Origin: Herminiimonas sp.
Lineage (GTDB): Bacteria > Pseudomonadota > Gammaproteobacteria > Burkholderiales > Burkholderiaceae
Direction of reading: 5' to 3'
Length of the DNA stretch: 14,006 nt
NCBI GenBank assembly: GCA_014377155.1
Contig: JACMQD010000004.1
Span: 1-14,006 of the forward strand
Part shown: positions 7,328 to 14,006 of the stretch, piece after piece
Layout: each line of letters opens with the position of its first letter
Position numbering within the stretch: the stretch's first letter is position 1
Notes under the pieces: generated by a model
Databases searched by the model: none
Seen by the model: only the letters and a program-made list of their open reading frames with translations
What the model was told of the DNA's origin: nothing
Position numbers and translations under genes: made by a program

Positions 7328-7342
7328 TGCTGCGACGCAGCA
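7328..7342. repeat. 15-bp palindrome upstream of the ParA-type gene
   Basis: TGCTGCGACGCAGCA is a perfect palindrome with 7-bp arms around one central base. As RNA it would form a 5-bp stem with a CGACG loop, but no T-tract follows, so a DNA-binding site seems at least as likely as a terminator. Confidence 0.45.
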
Positions 7343-7349
7343 TTCTGCT

Positions 7350-7369
7350 AGAATTGACAACTCAATTCT
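7350..7369. promoter_or_regulatory. 20-bp palindrome just before the ParA-type gene, candidate operator
   Basis: AGAATTGACAACTCAATTCT has 8-bp perfect arms around CAAC and ends 15 bases before the ATG at 7385. It contains a -35-like TTGACA (7354-7359) on the plus strand and TTGTCA-like bases on the other. Its position suits an autoregulatory operator or an RNA hairpin near the ribosome binding site. I saw no good -10 at the right distance from TTGACA. Confidence 0.4.
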
Positions 7370-7384
7370 TTCCATGGGCGGCGC

Positions 7385-8158
7385 ATGAAACGTGTGATCT
7401 TCAATCAAAAGGGCGGTGTCGGAAAATCGACCATTGCAGTCAATCTCGCCGCCATCGCCGCGCACCAGGGCAAGAAAACCCTCCTGATCGACATCGATCC
7501 CCAATGTAATTCCAGTCGATACCTGCTGGGAGAAGCGGCCAAGGAGGCGGCACCCACCATGGCCGCTTATTTCGAGCAGATGCTGAGCTTCACGATGTTC
7601 GCCAAGCCCGCTGCGACCTATGTCCATCCGACGCCGTTCGAGAATTTGTCGCTGATCGTGTCGCATCCCGAGATCGGTGACCTGCAATCGAAACTCGAAT
7701 CGCGTCACAAGATTTACAAGCTGCGCGACACGCTCAACGAACTGGCCAAGGAATACGACGAAATCATCGTCGATACGCCACCTGCCTACAATTTCTTCAC
7801 GCAGTCGGCGCTAATTGCCGCAGACCGCTGTCTGATCCCATTCGACTGCGATGATTTTTCGCGCCAGGCGCTGTATACGCTGATGAACAATGTCGCGGAA
7901 ATCAAGTCGGACCATAATCCCGGACTGGAAGTCGAAGGGATTATCGTCAACCAGTTCCAGCCGCGCGCGCGGCTTCCCCAACGGCTGGTGGACGAGTTGA
8001 AGGCAGAAGGCTTGCCGGTGCTCGACAGCAAATTGTCGAGCTCAATCCGGATTAGAGAGTCGCATGACCAGAGCTTGCCGATGATTCATCTGGATGCACG
8101 GCACAAATTGAGTCTGGAGTTTTTGGCGTTATATGCGGAGTTGGAAGCGGGGCGGTAA
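7385..8158 (+). CDS. Orphan ParA/MinD-type P-loop ATPase
   Basis: This 257-residue protein carries the deviant Walker A motif of the ParA/MinD family, KGGVGKST at residues 9-16, with signature Lys9. The switch motif LLIDIDPQCNSS (34-44) and the Walker B region EIIVDTPPAYN (126-136) follow. The C-terminal part (IIVNQFQPRARLPQRLVDEL and SSSIRIRESHDQSLPMIHLD) also matches ParA proteins. It lacks the N-terminal HTH extension of plasmid P1-type ParA. No ParB, replication protein or parS cluster lies next to it, so it is not a chromosome or plasmid partition locus as seen here. Orphan ParA-like ATPases often position other cargo such as chemosensory arrays or secretion machinery. The cargo here is unknown. 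It begins 128 bases after the flavoprotein gene, and that gap contains three inverted repeats. Confidence 0.9.
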   Translation: MKRVIFNQKGGVGKSTIAVNLAAIAAHQGKKTLLIDIDPQCNSSRYLLGEAAKEAAPTMAAYFEQMLSFTMFAKPAATYVHPTPFENLSLIVSHPEIGDLQSKLESRHKIYKLRDTLNELAKEYDEIIVDTPPAYNFFTQSALIAADRCLIPFDCDDFSRQALYTLMNNVAEIKSDHNPGLEVEGIIVNQFQPRARLPQRLVDELKAEGLPVLDSKLSSSIRIRESHDQSLPMIHLDARHKLSLEFLALYAELEAGR

Positions 8159-8314
8159 AAATGCCGTCAGCCAGGCATGGTTGTGTGTTCAACCGAATGG
8201 CACGCCTTTACGTTGGCGTGACCAAGCAAGTCCATGGTGTCGACGATTGTGGTTCCTTTAACTCGTTCAGAATGTGCGCGCGTCGTTAATTATGCGATCC
8301 GCGCCAAATCACGG

Positions 8315-8674
8315 TTATAGCTTGTTAGCACGCGGTATTTCACCGGCTTTGGCAATGTAATCGCATTCCTGGCAGATTTCCATGGCCTGATAAATCTTCG
8401 GTACGAGCCACCATTGAACGAAGATGAGCACCGGTGCTGCTATCAATAGCGCGCCGAGGCATATATAGCCAAGCTCATCCAATGCCGGTGCTGAAAAAAT
8501 CAGCAGGCTTCCGATCAATAGAATGAATACCGCGACAATCAGTTTGTCGATGGCGTCCAATAACCAATGCAGCAAGTAGGCGTGGCCAGGAATTTTTTGA
8601 AACCGCCAGTTGTTTGCCCCGCAGGCTGGGCAGGGCGGCAATTCCTGCGGAAGCGAGTCCATCATCTGATTCAT
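8315..8674 (-). CDS. Small membrane protein with paired CxxC knuckles; candidate immunity partner
   Basis: This 119-residue protein has an N-terminal CPAC (Cys15, Cys18), two predicted membrane helices (about 44-64 and 69-90) and a C-terminal CQEC (Cys101, Cys104). The four cysteines could come together on the cytoplasmic side as a zinc ribbon, because two helices put both ends on the same face. Its ATG overlaps the TGA of the upstream gene (ATGA, 8671-8674), so translation is likely coupled. A small membrane protein tightly coupled to a protease-fold protein fits an inner-membrane immunity protein, but I know of no named family that matches it. An accessory or assembly role for its neighbour is the alternative. 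Confidence 0.75.
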   Translation of the reverse strand: MNQMMDSLPQELPPCPACGANNWRFQKIPGHAYLLHWLLDAIDKLIVAVFILLIGSLLIFSAPALDELGYICLGALLIAAPVLIFVQWWLVPKIYQAMEICQECDYIAKAGEIPRANKL

Positions 8675-9570
8675 TTCTCAGCCTTGGGATTATCCAGATA
8701 TTCGGCAATCAATCCTTTGATTGGCATGACCAGCGTTGCAATGCCGTAGGTTTCCACTTTTGCATAAACATTCTGAAGATGAACGACGGCCCGCGGTGTA
8801 AAAGTTTTCACGCTCGGGTAAGCCGCAGTGATTTCTTCGATGCTCGTATAGGCTTTTCTACCGCTATTTCCGATGGTGCGATCCATGAATCGGAGCCGGC
8901 GGAAAGTGTCGTAATAGGCATAGACCAAGTGCCCGCTCCTGGTTCCATCTTTAAGAAGTGCGCCCATCGATATGAGCAGAATACTGCCATCTGCCTTGAG
9001 AAGCTGTCGGTGTAGGAGGTCTTTGAATCCAGTTACCTCTACATACGGGCCGACCTTCGCCCCGATGTTTCTCATGTTGGAAGCCATCGCCTCTAGCGAA
9101 ATTCCCTTATATTTAACAAAACTCTGCAAACCCTGAAATCCCACTGTTTGCATCAACTGTTCTACCTCGACAAACATCTTCCCACCCGTCCGGTAACCTA
9201 CCTGCCTCAGCGCGCGGGTTGACGCAACCCATGCGCAGATGCCCTCGCGTGAAAGTGGATCGACAATGGCGCGCGCCTTGACCGTGCCTCGTGCAGTTTG
9301 CAGCAATTTCGCTGCTTTGCCAGTCGGGAAAATAGCCACGAAGCGCGCGAGGTCAGTGCCGACCCCTCTCAACGTGCCTTTGGTAAGGTCATCCCCAAGC
9401 CGCAAAACATCCGCCATGCTCGTCCCAAATTGCATGAAGGCCTGCGTCGTTGCTGCCATGATCATGACATCCGTGCTGTACTGCGAATCCTCGACCATGC
9501 CGTCGAGAATGTGGGTCGATGCTTTGGATTGTTCATCAAGCCAGTCTGCGGCTTCGGTTAGCTTCCACAT
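8671..9570 (-). CDS. Putative papain-like cysteine-protease-fold effector/toxin
   Basis: This encodes 299 residues. Residues about 1-100 are helical and Met/Ala-rich, with the conserved-looking GTSMADVLRLGDDLTKGTLRGVGTDLARFVAIFPTGKAAKLL; this may be a trafficking or secretion-marker region. From about 108 on, the order of motifs suggests a papain-like fold: GICAWVASTRALRQVG with candidate nucleophile Cys112 at a helix start, a strand GSILLISMGA (195-204), SGHLVYAYY with candidate His214, and LRFMDRT with candidate Asp230. This Cys-His-Asp layout is seen in C39-like and polymorphic-toxin papain-fold domains. It has no signal peptide. The next gene overlaps by 4 bases and encodes a membrane protein. 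By eye, base composition is lower in GC than the flanking paoABC genes, which would fit transfer. The substrate could be protein, peptide or glutamine side chains; the fold is inferred from motifs only. Confidence 0.68.
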   Translation of the reverse strand: MWKLTEAADWLDEQSKASTHILDGMVEDSQYSTDVMIMAATTQAFMQFGTSMADVLRLGDDLTKGTLRGVGTDLARFVAIFPTGKAAKLLQTARGTVKARAIVDPLSREGICAWVASTRALRQVGYRTGGKMFVEVEQLMQTVGFQGLQSFVKYKGISLEAMASNMRNIGAKVGPYVEVTGFKDLLHRQLLKADGSILLISMGALLKDGTRSGHLVYAYYDTFRRLRFMDRTIGNSGRKAYTSIEEITAAYPSVKTFTPRAVVHLQNVYAKVETYGIATLVMPIKGLIAEYLDNPKAEK

Positions 9571-9596
9571 AATTACATCCCATTTGAATAAACCGC

Positions 9597-9602
9597 ATTA
9601 TA
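9597..9602 (-). promoter_or_regulatory. -10 element upstream of the toxin-like gene
   Basis: On the minus strand TATAAT (9602 to 9597) lies 26 bases before the ATG at 9570, in a markedly AT-rich stretch (about 9571-9660). The -35 region has no close match (CTAATT at 17-base spacing). It fits a short leader of roughly 20 bases. Confidence 0.4.
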
Positions 9603-9739
9603 TTCAACAAGAGGATTTTAATTAGTATTTTGATAATTTATGTGGTTTTAGTGAAGCGCGGTTGCATGATGAAAACCCTGATCATGAGGGCATGAAACGA
9701 TTGGATGCAGACTTCAAGCGCACCACACCGTCGAAGCAA

Positions 9740-11950
9740 TCAAATCAACTTGTCCAGCGTAATCGGTAAATCCCGAATTCGCTTTCCTGTCGCGTGATAC
9801 ACCGCGTTGGCAATCGCCGCGCCAACGCCGGTGATGCCGATTTCCCCAATACCCTTGGCCCCCAGCGAATTGATATGGACATCGTTCTCGTCGACGACGA
9901 TGACGTCGATGGTGCGAATATCGGCATTGACCGGGACGTGATATTCGCCAAGATTGCCGTTGACGATGCGCCCGGTGCGCTGGTCGTAATCGGACTTTTC
10001 TTGTAGTGCCATACCGACGCCCCAAACAATGCCGCCCATCAGCTGGCTATGTCCGGTTTTCTGGTTAAGCAGGCGGCCGATACCGTAGCTGCCGACCACC
10101 CGCTCGACGTGGATCGTGCCGAGATCGGGGTCGACATGGACTTCGACAAATACCGCGCCAAACGAATGATGCGAATAGGTTTCCTTTTCCTTGCCAGGCT
10201 TCGATTCCATGGTCGACTCGACTGCCGCGCCGCCCTGGCGCGCAATCACTGCCGCGAACGGTTCGCGTCGCTGCGTGTCGGCGCGTTGTATCAGCCATCC
10301 GTTCTCAACGAGTACGTCCTCGACCCGGGTGCCCGATAATGGCGAAGCCGGATCGGCGATGGCCAAGCCGATCAGCTTCAGGCGCACCGCTGTCGCGGCG
10401 GCACGCACCGCCGGCGCGACGCTGGCGACCGACTGCGAGCCGCCGGATACCGGCGCTTTTGGCATCGCGCTGTCGCCGAGTTCGAAGCGTACACGATCGA
10501 CCGGCAAGCCCAGCGCATCGGCGGCGACCTGTGCCATGACGGTGTAAGTGCCGGTACCCAGATCCTGTGAACCGGATCGCACCAGCGCGGTACCGTCGGG
10601 CAGGAGGCTCGCGCTGGCGGTCGCCGCGCTGCGGTTGGCCGGATAAGTCGCCGTTGCCATGCCCATTCCGACCAACATCTCGCCCTTGCGCATCGACCGC
10701 GGCTGGGGATTGCGACTGGCCCAGCCGAAGCGTTCGGCACCGGTCCGATAGCACTCGCGCAGCGATTTGCTGGACCACGGTTTGCCGTCTTCCGGATTGG
10801 TGTCGGCATGATTCTTCAGCCGCAACTGGATCGGATCCATCTTCAGCGCATACGCCATTTCATCGATCGCGGACTCCAGCGCGAACATGCCGCTGGCTTC
10901 TCCCGGCGCGCGCATGAAGGTCGGCGTGCCGGTGTTGAGCTTGGCGATGCGGTGGCTGGTTTGCTGATTCGGGCAGGCATACAGAATGCGCGTGGCCAGC
11001 GCGCTCGGCTCGAGCCAGTCCTCCTGAAACGAGGTCGAGGCATGGACGTCATGGCGCATCGACGTGAACTGGCCGTCGCTGGCCGCAGTGAGCATGAAGC
11101 GTTGTTCGGTATTGGGCCTATGGCCGACCGGACCGAACATTTGCGGTCTGTCCAGCACCAGCTTGACCGGCTGACCCGCCTGACGCGCCGCCATCGCTGC
11201 CAACACCACGTGCGACCAGACCGAGCCCTTGCAGCCAAAGCCGCCACCGACGTAGGGACAGATTACGCGCACCTTGTCGGGTGATATACCGAGTGTCTTG
11301 GCAACGGTGTTGCGCGCGCCGGTGACATACTGGGTCGAGTCGTACAAGGTTAGCGAATCACCTTCCCAGACCGCGATGGTGGCATGCGGCTCCATCGGAT
11401 TGTGATGCTCGAACGGCGTGGTGTAGGTGGCATCGATTTGCGCTACCGAATTTTTGGACCCTGTCGCCAGATCGCCGCGGCGTGTGTCGGGTTCCTTGTC
11501 ATTGGCTTTCTTGGGCTTGATAGATTGCGCCTTGGCACGGGTGAAATCGAGTTGCGAGGCGTCCGAGCGGTAACGAATGCGCACATGCTGCGCAGCCGCC
11601 CGCGCGTGTTCGAGTGTATCAGCCACCACCAGCGCGACCGGCTGATTGTTGTACAGTACGCGGTCGTCCTGCAGCAGATTCAGCACGCGGCCGGCCGGTG
11701 GCGAATTGGACGCGGCCTTGCCACCGGCGGGAAGTTTCGGTGCATTCAGATGCGTCATGACTTGTAGCACGCCGGTCATGGCAGTCGCCGCAGACGCATC
11801 GATCGAAGCTATCCGGCCGCTGGCGATGGTGCTCGTCACGATCACCGCATGGGCCATGCGTGGCAGCGGATGTTCGGCCGAGTAACGTGCGACGCCCATG
11901 ACTTTTGCCCGGCCGTCGCGGCGGTTGATACCTTGCCCGATGATGTTCAT
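9740..11950 (-). CDS. paoC: Aldehyde oxidoreductase molybdopterin (Moco) subunit
   Basis: This 736-residue large subunit belongs to the xanthine dehydrogenase/oxidase family and has the layout of E. coli PaoC (YagR, 732 residues). An aldehyde-oxidase a/b hammerhead domain lies at about 1-130 (GKVMG-type start [13 protein letters not shown]). It is followed by Moco-binding segments: GGGFGCKG (235-242), MRAPGE (346-351), [15 protein letters not shown], and [12 protein letters not shown] near the end. The catalytic base is Glu703 in GIGE, matching the invariant glutamate of the family. The start overlaps the stop of paoB by 4 bases (ATGA), indicating coupled translation. Known PaoABC oxidises aromatic and other aldehydes to acids in the periplasm. 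The substrate range of this enzyme is inferred. No MCD-inserting chaperone gene (paoD/XdhC-like) is visible downstream; the next gene is unrelated. Confidence 0.92.
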   Translation of the reverse strand: MNIIGQGINRRDGRAKVMGVARYSAEHPLPRMAHAVIVTSTIASGRIASIDASAATAMTGVLQVMTHLNAPKLPAGGKAASNSPPAGRVLNLLQDDRVLYNNQPVALVVADTLEHARAAAQHVRIRYRSDASQLDFTRAKAQSIKPKKANDKEPDTRRGDLATGSKNSVAQIDATYTTPFEHHNPMEPHATIAVWEGDSLTLYDSTQYVTGARNTVAKTLGISPDKVRVICPYVGGGFGCKGSVWSHVVLAAMAARQAGQPVKLVLDRPQMFGPVGHRPNTEQRFMLTAASDGQFTSMRHDVHASTSFQEDWLEPSALATRILYACPNQQTSHRIAKLNTGTPTFMRAPGEASGMFALESAIDEMAYALKMDPIQLRLKNHADTNPEDGKPWSSKSLRECYRTGAERFGWASRNPQPRSMRKGEMLVGMGMATATYPANRSAATASASLLPDGTALVRSGSQDLGTGTYTVMAQVAADALGLPVDRVRFELGDSAMPKAPVSGGSQSVASVAPAVRAAATAVRLKLIGLAIADPASPLSGTRVEDVLVENGWLIQRADTQRREPFAAVIARQGGAAVESTMESKPGKEKETYSHHSFGAVFVEVHVDPDLGTIHVERVVGSYGIGRLLNQKTGHSQLMGGIVWGVGMALQEKSDYDQRTGRIVNGNLGEYHVPVNADIRTIDVIVVDENDVHINSLGAKGIGEIGITGVGAAIANAVYHATGKRIRDLPITLDKLI

Positions 11951-12951
11951 GCCTTTGCTCCTTGCGAACCTGCGCTGCCTGCGGTGCGCAAGGCGCGCAT
12001 CACCGCGCGCCGCGCCAGTTCGATCTTGAAATCGTTATGCGGAAAGCCGCGTGCCCCTCGCACGGCGAGCGTGGCGGCATCGGCCCGCGCCGTCTCGTCG
12101 AGCGGTCGTCCCAGCAGCGCGTTTTCGGCGTCGGCTGCGCGCCATGGCTTGTGCGCGACTCCGCCGAGTACCACGCGTGCGCCGCGCACCACGCCATCGC
12201 GCAAATCGATAGCCGCCGCCACCGACACCAGCGCAAATGCATAGCTGGCGCGGTCGCGCACTTTCAGATAATGCGAGTGCGCTGCGAACGGCGAGGCCGG
12301 CAGATCGACGGCCGTGATCAGCTCGCCTGGCTGCAGCGTAGTATCGATATCGGGCCGGTCGCCTGGGAGCCTGTGAAAATCGCCCAAAGCGATGCGGCGT
12401 TCGCCCTGGGGACCGCGCACCACAACCACCGCATCGAGTGCGGCCAAGGCCACGCTCATGTCGGACGGGTTAGTCGCAATGCACTGTTCGCTCGCGCCGA
12501 GGATCGCATGGATGCGGTTCTGTCCCTGTACCGCGGCACAACCCGAACCCGGCATGCGCTTGTTGCACATGTCGAATGCGGTATCGGTAAAGTAATAGCA
12601 GCGGGTGCGCTGCATCAGGTTGCCACCGACCGTCGCCATATTGCGCAGTTGCGGCGACGCGCCCGACAGCAGGGCTTGGGACAGGAGCGGATAGCGACTG
12701 CGAATCAGCGCATGGTTGGCGGTATCGCTGTTGCGCGCCAGCGCGCCGATGCGCACGCCACCATCCGGCAACGGCGTGATGTCGGCCAGTGCCAGGCGCG
12801 TGATGTCGATGAGCGTGACCGGCTGCTCCACGCCCGCTTTGACCAGGTCGAGCAGGTTGGTGCCGCCACCGATGAATTTGGCGCCGGGTTGTGCGGCCGA
12901 CCTGACCGCATCGTTGATGTTGGCCGCGCGTTCATACGAAAATGAATTCAT
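11947..12951 (-). CDS. paoB: Aldehyde oxidoreductase FAD subunit with extra [4Fe-4S] site
   Basis: This 334-residue subunit belongs to the molybdopterin dehydrogenase FAD-binding family. The FAD motifs are [16 protein letters not shown] (25-40) and [12 protein letters not shown] (105-116). Four cysteines in the segment after the second motif, Cys118, Cys129, Cys138 and Cys157 ([23 protein letters not shown]), correspond to the insertion that holds a [4Fe-4S] cluster in E. coli PaoB, a feature absent from mammalian xanthine oxidase. The start at 12951 has GGAG about 7 bases upstream. It begins 14 bases after the stop of paoA and overlaps paoC by 4 bases, so the three are one operon. The C-terminal part ([32 protein letters not shown]) is the CO-dehydrogenase flavoprotein C-terminal domain. 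Confidence 0.92.
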   Translation of the reverse strand: MNSFSYERAANINDAVRSAAQPGAKFIGGGTNLLDLVKAGVEQPVTLIDITRLALADITPLPDGGVRIGALARNSDTANHALIRSRYPLLSQALLSGASPQLRNMATVGGNLMQRTRCYYFTDTAFDMCNKRMPGSGCAAVQGQNRIHAILGASEQCIATNPSDMSVALAALDAVVVVRGPQGERRIALGDFHRLPGDRPDIDTTLQPGELITAVDLPASPFAAHSHYLKVRDRASYAFALVSVAAAIDLRDGVVRGARVVLGGVAHKPWRAADAENALLGRPLDETARADAATLAVRGARGFPHNDFKIELARRAVMRALRTAGSAGSQGAKA

Positions 12952-12965
12952 GTCGTTCTCCGCAG

Positions 12966-13670
12966 TCAGGTTTTGATACCGGCAACTTGCCGGATCGCGG
13001 CAACGATGTTCGGATAGGCGCCGCAGCGGCAGAGGTTGCCACTCATGCGCTCGCGAATTTCATCGTCCGACAGCGTCGCCAGAGCGACCCGTACATCCGG
13101 CGTCACGGCGCTGGCGGTGCCGCTACGCAGTTCGGTCAACATGGCCTTCGCGGAACAGATCTGGCCCGGGGTGCAATAACCACATTGCAATGCATCGTGA
13201 TCGACGAATGCCTGTTGCAGCGGATGCAGATTCTCGCCCTGCGCCAAGCCTTCGATCGTCTCGATCTTCCTGCCTTCATGCATGATTGCAAGCGTCAAAC
13301 AGGAATTGATGCGCTGACCATCGACCAGCACGGTACACGCGCCACATTGACCGCGGTCGCAGCCCTTTTTGGTGCCGGTCAGGCCGATCACTTCGCGCAA
13401 CGTGTCGAGCAGGGTAGTGCGCGGTTCGAGTGAGAGCCGATAGGGCTGGCCATTGATGTCGAGCGTGACCGGTTGCGGCGGCGCCGTTGTGACACTGCGC
13501 GGCGGCGCCTTTGGCGCTGGTTGTTGCGCGTTCGCGAGAGGCGCTGAGGATGCCGCTGCAGCGACGATCGCCGATTGCATGAAGTTGCGGCGCGTCAGTG
13601 AAGTTGCGCCGCGTTCGGTGGCGTTTTCTTTAACGCCGTCAATATTGTTGCCGCGGGATTGGTGGGACAT
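12966..13670 (-). CDS. paoA: Tat-exported aldehyde oxidoreductase 2x[2Fe-2S] subunit
   Basis: This encodes 234 residues (E. coli PaoA/YagT is 229). The N-terminus carries a twin-arginine signal, [11 protein letters not shown] with Arg27-Arg28, then an Ala-rich core and a likely cut after ANA (about 48), so the assembled enzyme is periplasmic. The plant-type ferredoxin domain has Cys104, Cys109, Cys112 and Cys124 ([10 protein letters not shown]...NSC). The helical [2Fe-2S]-binding domain has Cys163, Cys166, Cys214 and Cys216 ([19 protein letters not shown]). I chose the ATG at 13670 because ACGAGGCG lies just upstream and the length matches the family. The open frame continues to 13751 with other ATGs (for example at 13695), which would bury the Tat motif further in. 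It is the first gene of the operon, with a 213-base upstream region containing palindromic sites. Confidence 0.92.
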   Translation of the reverse strand: MSHQSRGNNIDGVKENATERGATSLTRRNFMQSAIVAAAASSAPLANAQQPAPKAPPRSVTTAPPQPVTLDINGQPYRLSLEPRTTLLDTLREVIGLTGTKKGCDRGQCGACTVLVDGQRINSCLTLAIMHEGRKIETIEGLAQGENLHPLQQAFVDHDALQCGYCTPGQICSAKAMLTELRSGTASAVTPDVRVALATLSDDEIRERMSGNLCRCGAYPNIVAAIRQVAGIKT

Positions 13671-13700
13671 GTTCGCCTCGTCTGATGGATGCATGACATC

Positions 13701-13712
13701 GTTCCTGAGAAC
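13701..13712. promoter_or_regulatory. GTTCCTGAGAAC palindromic site, proximal to paoA
   Basis: GTTCCTGAGAAC has GTTC/GAAC arms and lies 31 bases upstream of the paoA start. It is nearly identical to the second site at 13774-13784, differing by one inserted base. The pair suggests a dimeric regulator of the aldehyde oxidase operon. Confidence 0.45.
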
Positions 13713-13773
13713 CGTGCGATCTACTACAGAGCATGGTTGCATGGTCTGCAATCAGGCTCTCAGGTAGCGATGC

Positions 13774-13784
13774 GTTCTCAGAAC
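13774..13784. promoter_or_regulatory. GTTCTCAGAAC palindromic site, distal from paoA
   Basis: This is a perfect 11-bp palindrome (GTTCT-C-AGAAC), about 72 bases centre-to-centre from the proximal site. On the minus strand it begins inside a -35-like TTGACG (13789 to 13784), so a bound regulator would cover a possible promoter spacer. The matching -10 (TACCTG at 17 bases) is poor. Confidence 0.45.
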
Positions 13785-13854
13785 GTCAAGTCATCGGACA
13801 TTGGCGTATTGATAAAAGTTGCAGTTGTCTTAAACAGATGCGTACTTTATTTTG

Positions 13855-13869
13855 CTGTAATTTTTACAG
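13855..13869. repeat. 15-bp AT-rich palindrome between paoA and the edge gene
   Basis: CTGTAATTTTTACAG has 6-bp perfect arms around TTT. It lies 15 bases beyond the stop of the edge gene (13884). It could be a regulator site for the pao operon or a weak transcript-end hairpin. Confidence 0.3.
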
Positions 13870-13883
13870 TCGTTAATGTCCCA

Positions 13884-14006
13884 TTAAATCAGCGAATCGA
13901 TTTTGCGAAACCAGTTGGTTGCGCGCGAAAAATCCCCTTCCACGTCGGCGTTCTGCCGTACGACTTCATCGAGCGCCTCTTGCAAGGGCGTCAGCATCGA
14001 CGGGCT
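13884..14006 (-). CDS. C-terminal end of an unidentified protein (5' part outside the window)
   Basis: Minus-strand frame open from the window edge to a TAA at 13884-13886, giving 40 residues. They read as coding and helical: LTPLQEALDEVVRQNADVEG followed by DFSRATNWFRKIDSLI. I do not recognise the family from this tail. It lies upstream of paoA on the same strand, with a 213-base gap holding palindromes, so it is probably a separate transcription unit. Confidence 0.6.
   Translation of the reverse strand, partial: SPSMLTPLQEALDEVVRQNADVEGDFSRATNWFRKIDSLI

Noticed and set aside
8161..8220. Small hairpins after the ParA-type gene (ATGCC/GGCAT at 8161-8178; CACGCC/GGCGTG at 8201-8220)
   Set aside because: Stems are only 5-6 bp and no T-tract follows, so I would not call a terminator.
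11962..12945. Long plus-strand open frame (327 codons) opposite paoB
   Set aside because: It lies entirely over a well-matched FAD subunit gene, has no domain pattern, and reflects high-GC antisense openness.

Overview
The window looks like chromosomal DNA of a GC-rich betaproteobacterium. An Oxalobacteraceae-type relative (Massilia, Duganella, Janthinobacterium or similar) is my best guess. That guess rests on the overall gene content (a FecR/LysM protein next to an OmpR-type regulator, a YHYH/DUF4214 secreted protein, a periplasmic aldehyde oxidase operon) and not on any marker gene. There are no rRNA or tRNA genes, insertion sequences or CRISPR arrays. No gap between genes exceeds 300 bases.

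Layout. At the left edge, on the minus strand, an OmpR-family response regulator (1292-1981) is followed by a secreted LysM-FecR-fibronectin-like protein that runs off the window (2-1261). Divergent from these are a DUF697-like membrane-associated protein (2256-2771) and a Xre/CI-like DNA-binding protein (2929-3393) on the plus strand. The latter converges on a periplasmic solute-binding protein (3405-4172, minus). Next come a small uncharacterised gene (4313-4558, minus) and, upstream of it on the same strand, a large secreted protein that joins a YHYH module, Cys/Trp repeats, a DUF4214 region and a DRGH-type DNA/RNA non-specific nuclease (4646-6352). Divergent from the nuclease is a flavin reductase-like flavoprotein (6636-7256), followed by an orphan ParA-type ATPase (7385-8158) whose upstream region holds three perfect inverted repeats.

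The right half is all minus strand. A two-gene, translationally coupled cassette (8315-9570) encodes a probable papain-like cysteine-protease-fold protein (Cys112, His214, Asp230) and a small two-helix membrane protein with two CxxC knuckles. I read it as a candidate effector/toxin with a membrane immunity partner, and it is the most novel item here. Upstream lies a complete paoABC-type operon for a periplasmic molybdenum aldehyde oxidoreductase: a Tat-exported 2x[2Fe-2S] subunit (12966-13670), an FAD subunit with four cysteines for an extra [4Fe-4S] cluster (11947-12951), and a molybdopterin subunit with the catalytic Glu703 (9740-11950). Its promoter region has two related GTTC...GAAC palindromes. 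The last 123 bases hold the C-terminal end of an unidentified protein.

How they work together. The clear functional units are the PaoABC enzyme (electrons from aldehyde pass through Moco, 2x[2Fe-2S] and FAD, with a possible side cluster), the regulator plus FecR/LysM envelope unit, and the putative toxin pair. The remaining genes look like independent single transcription units.
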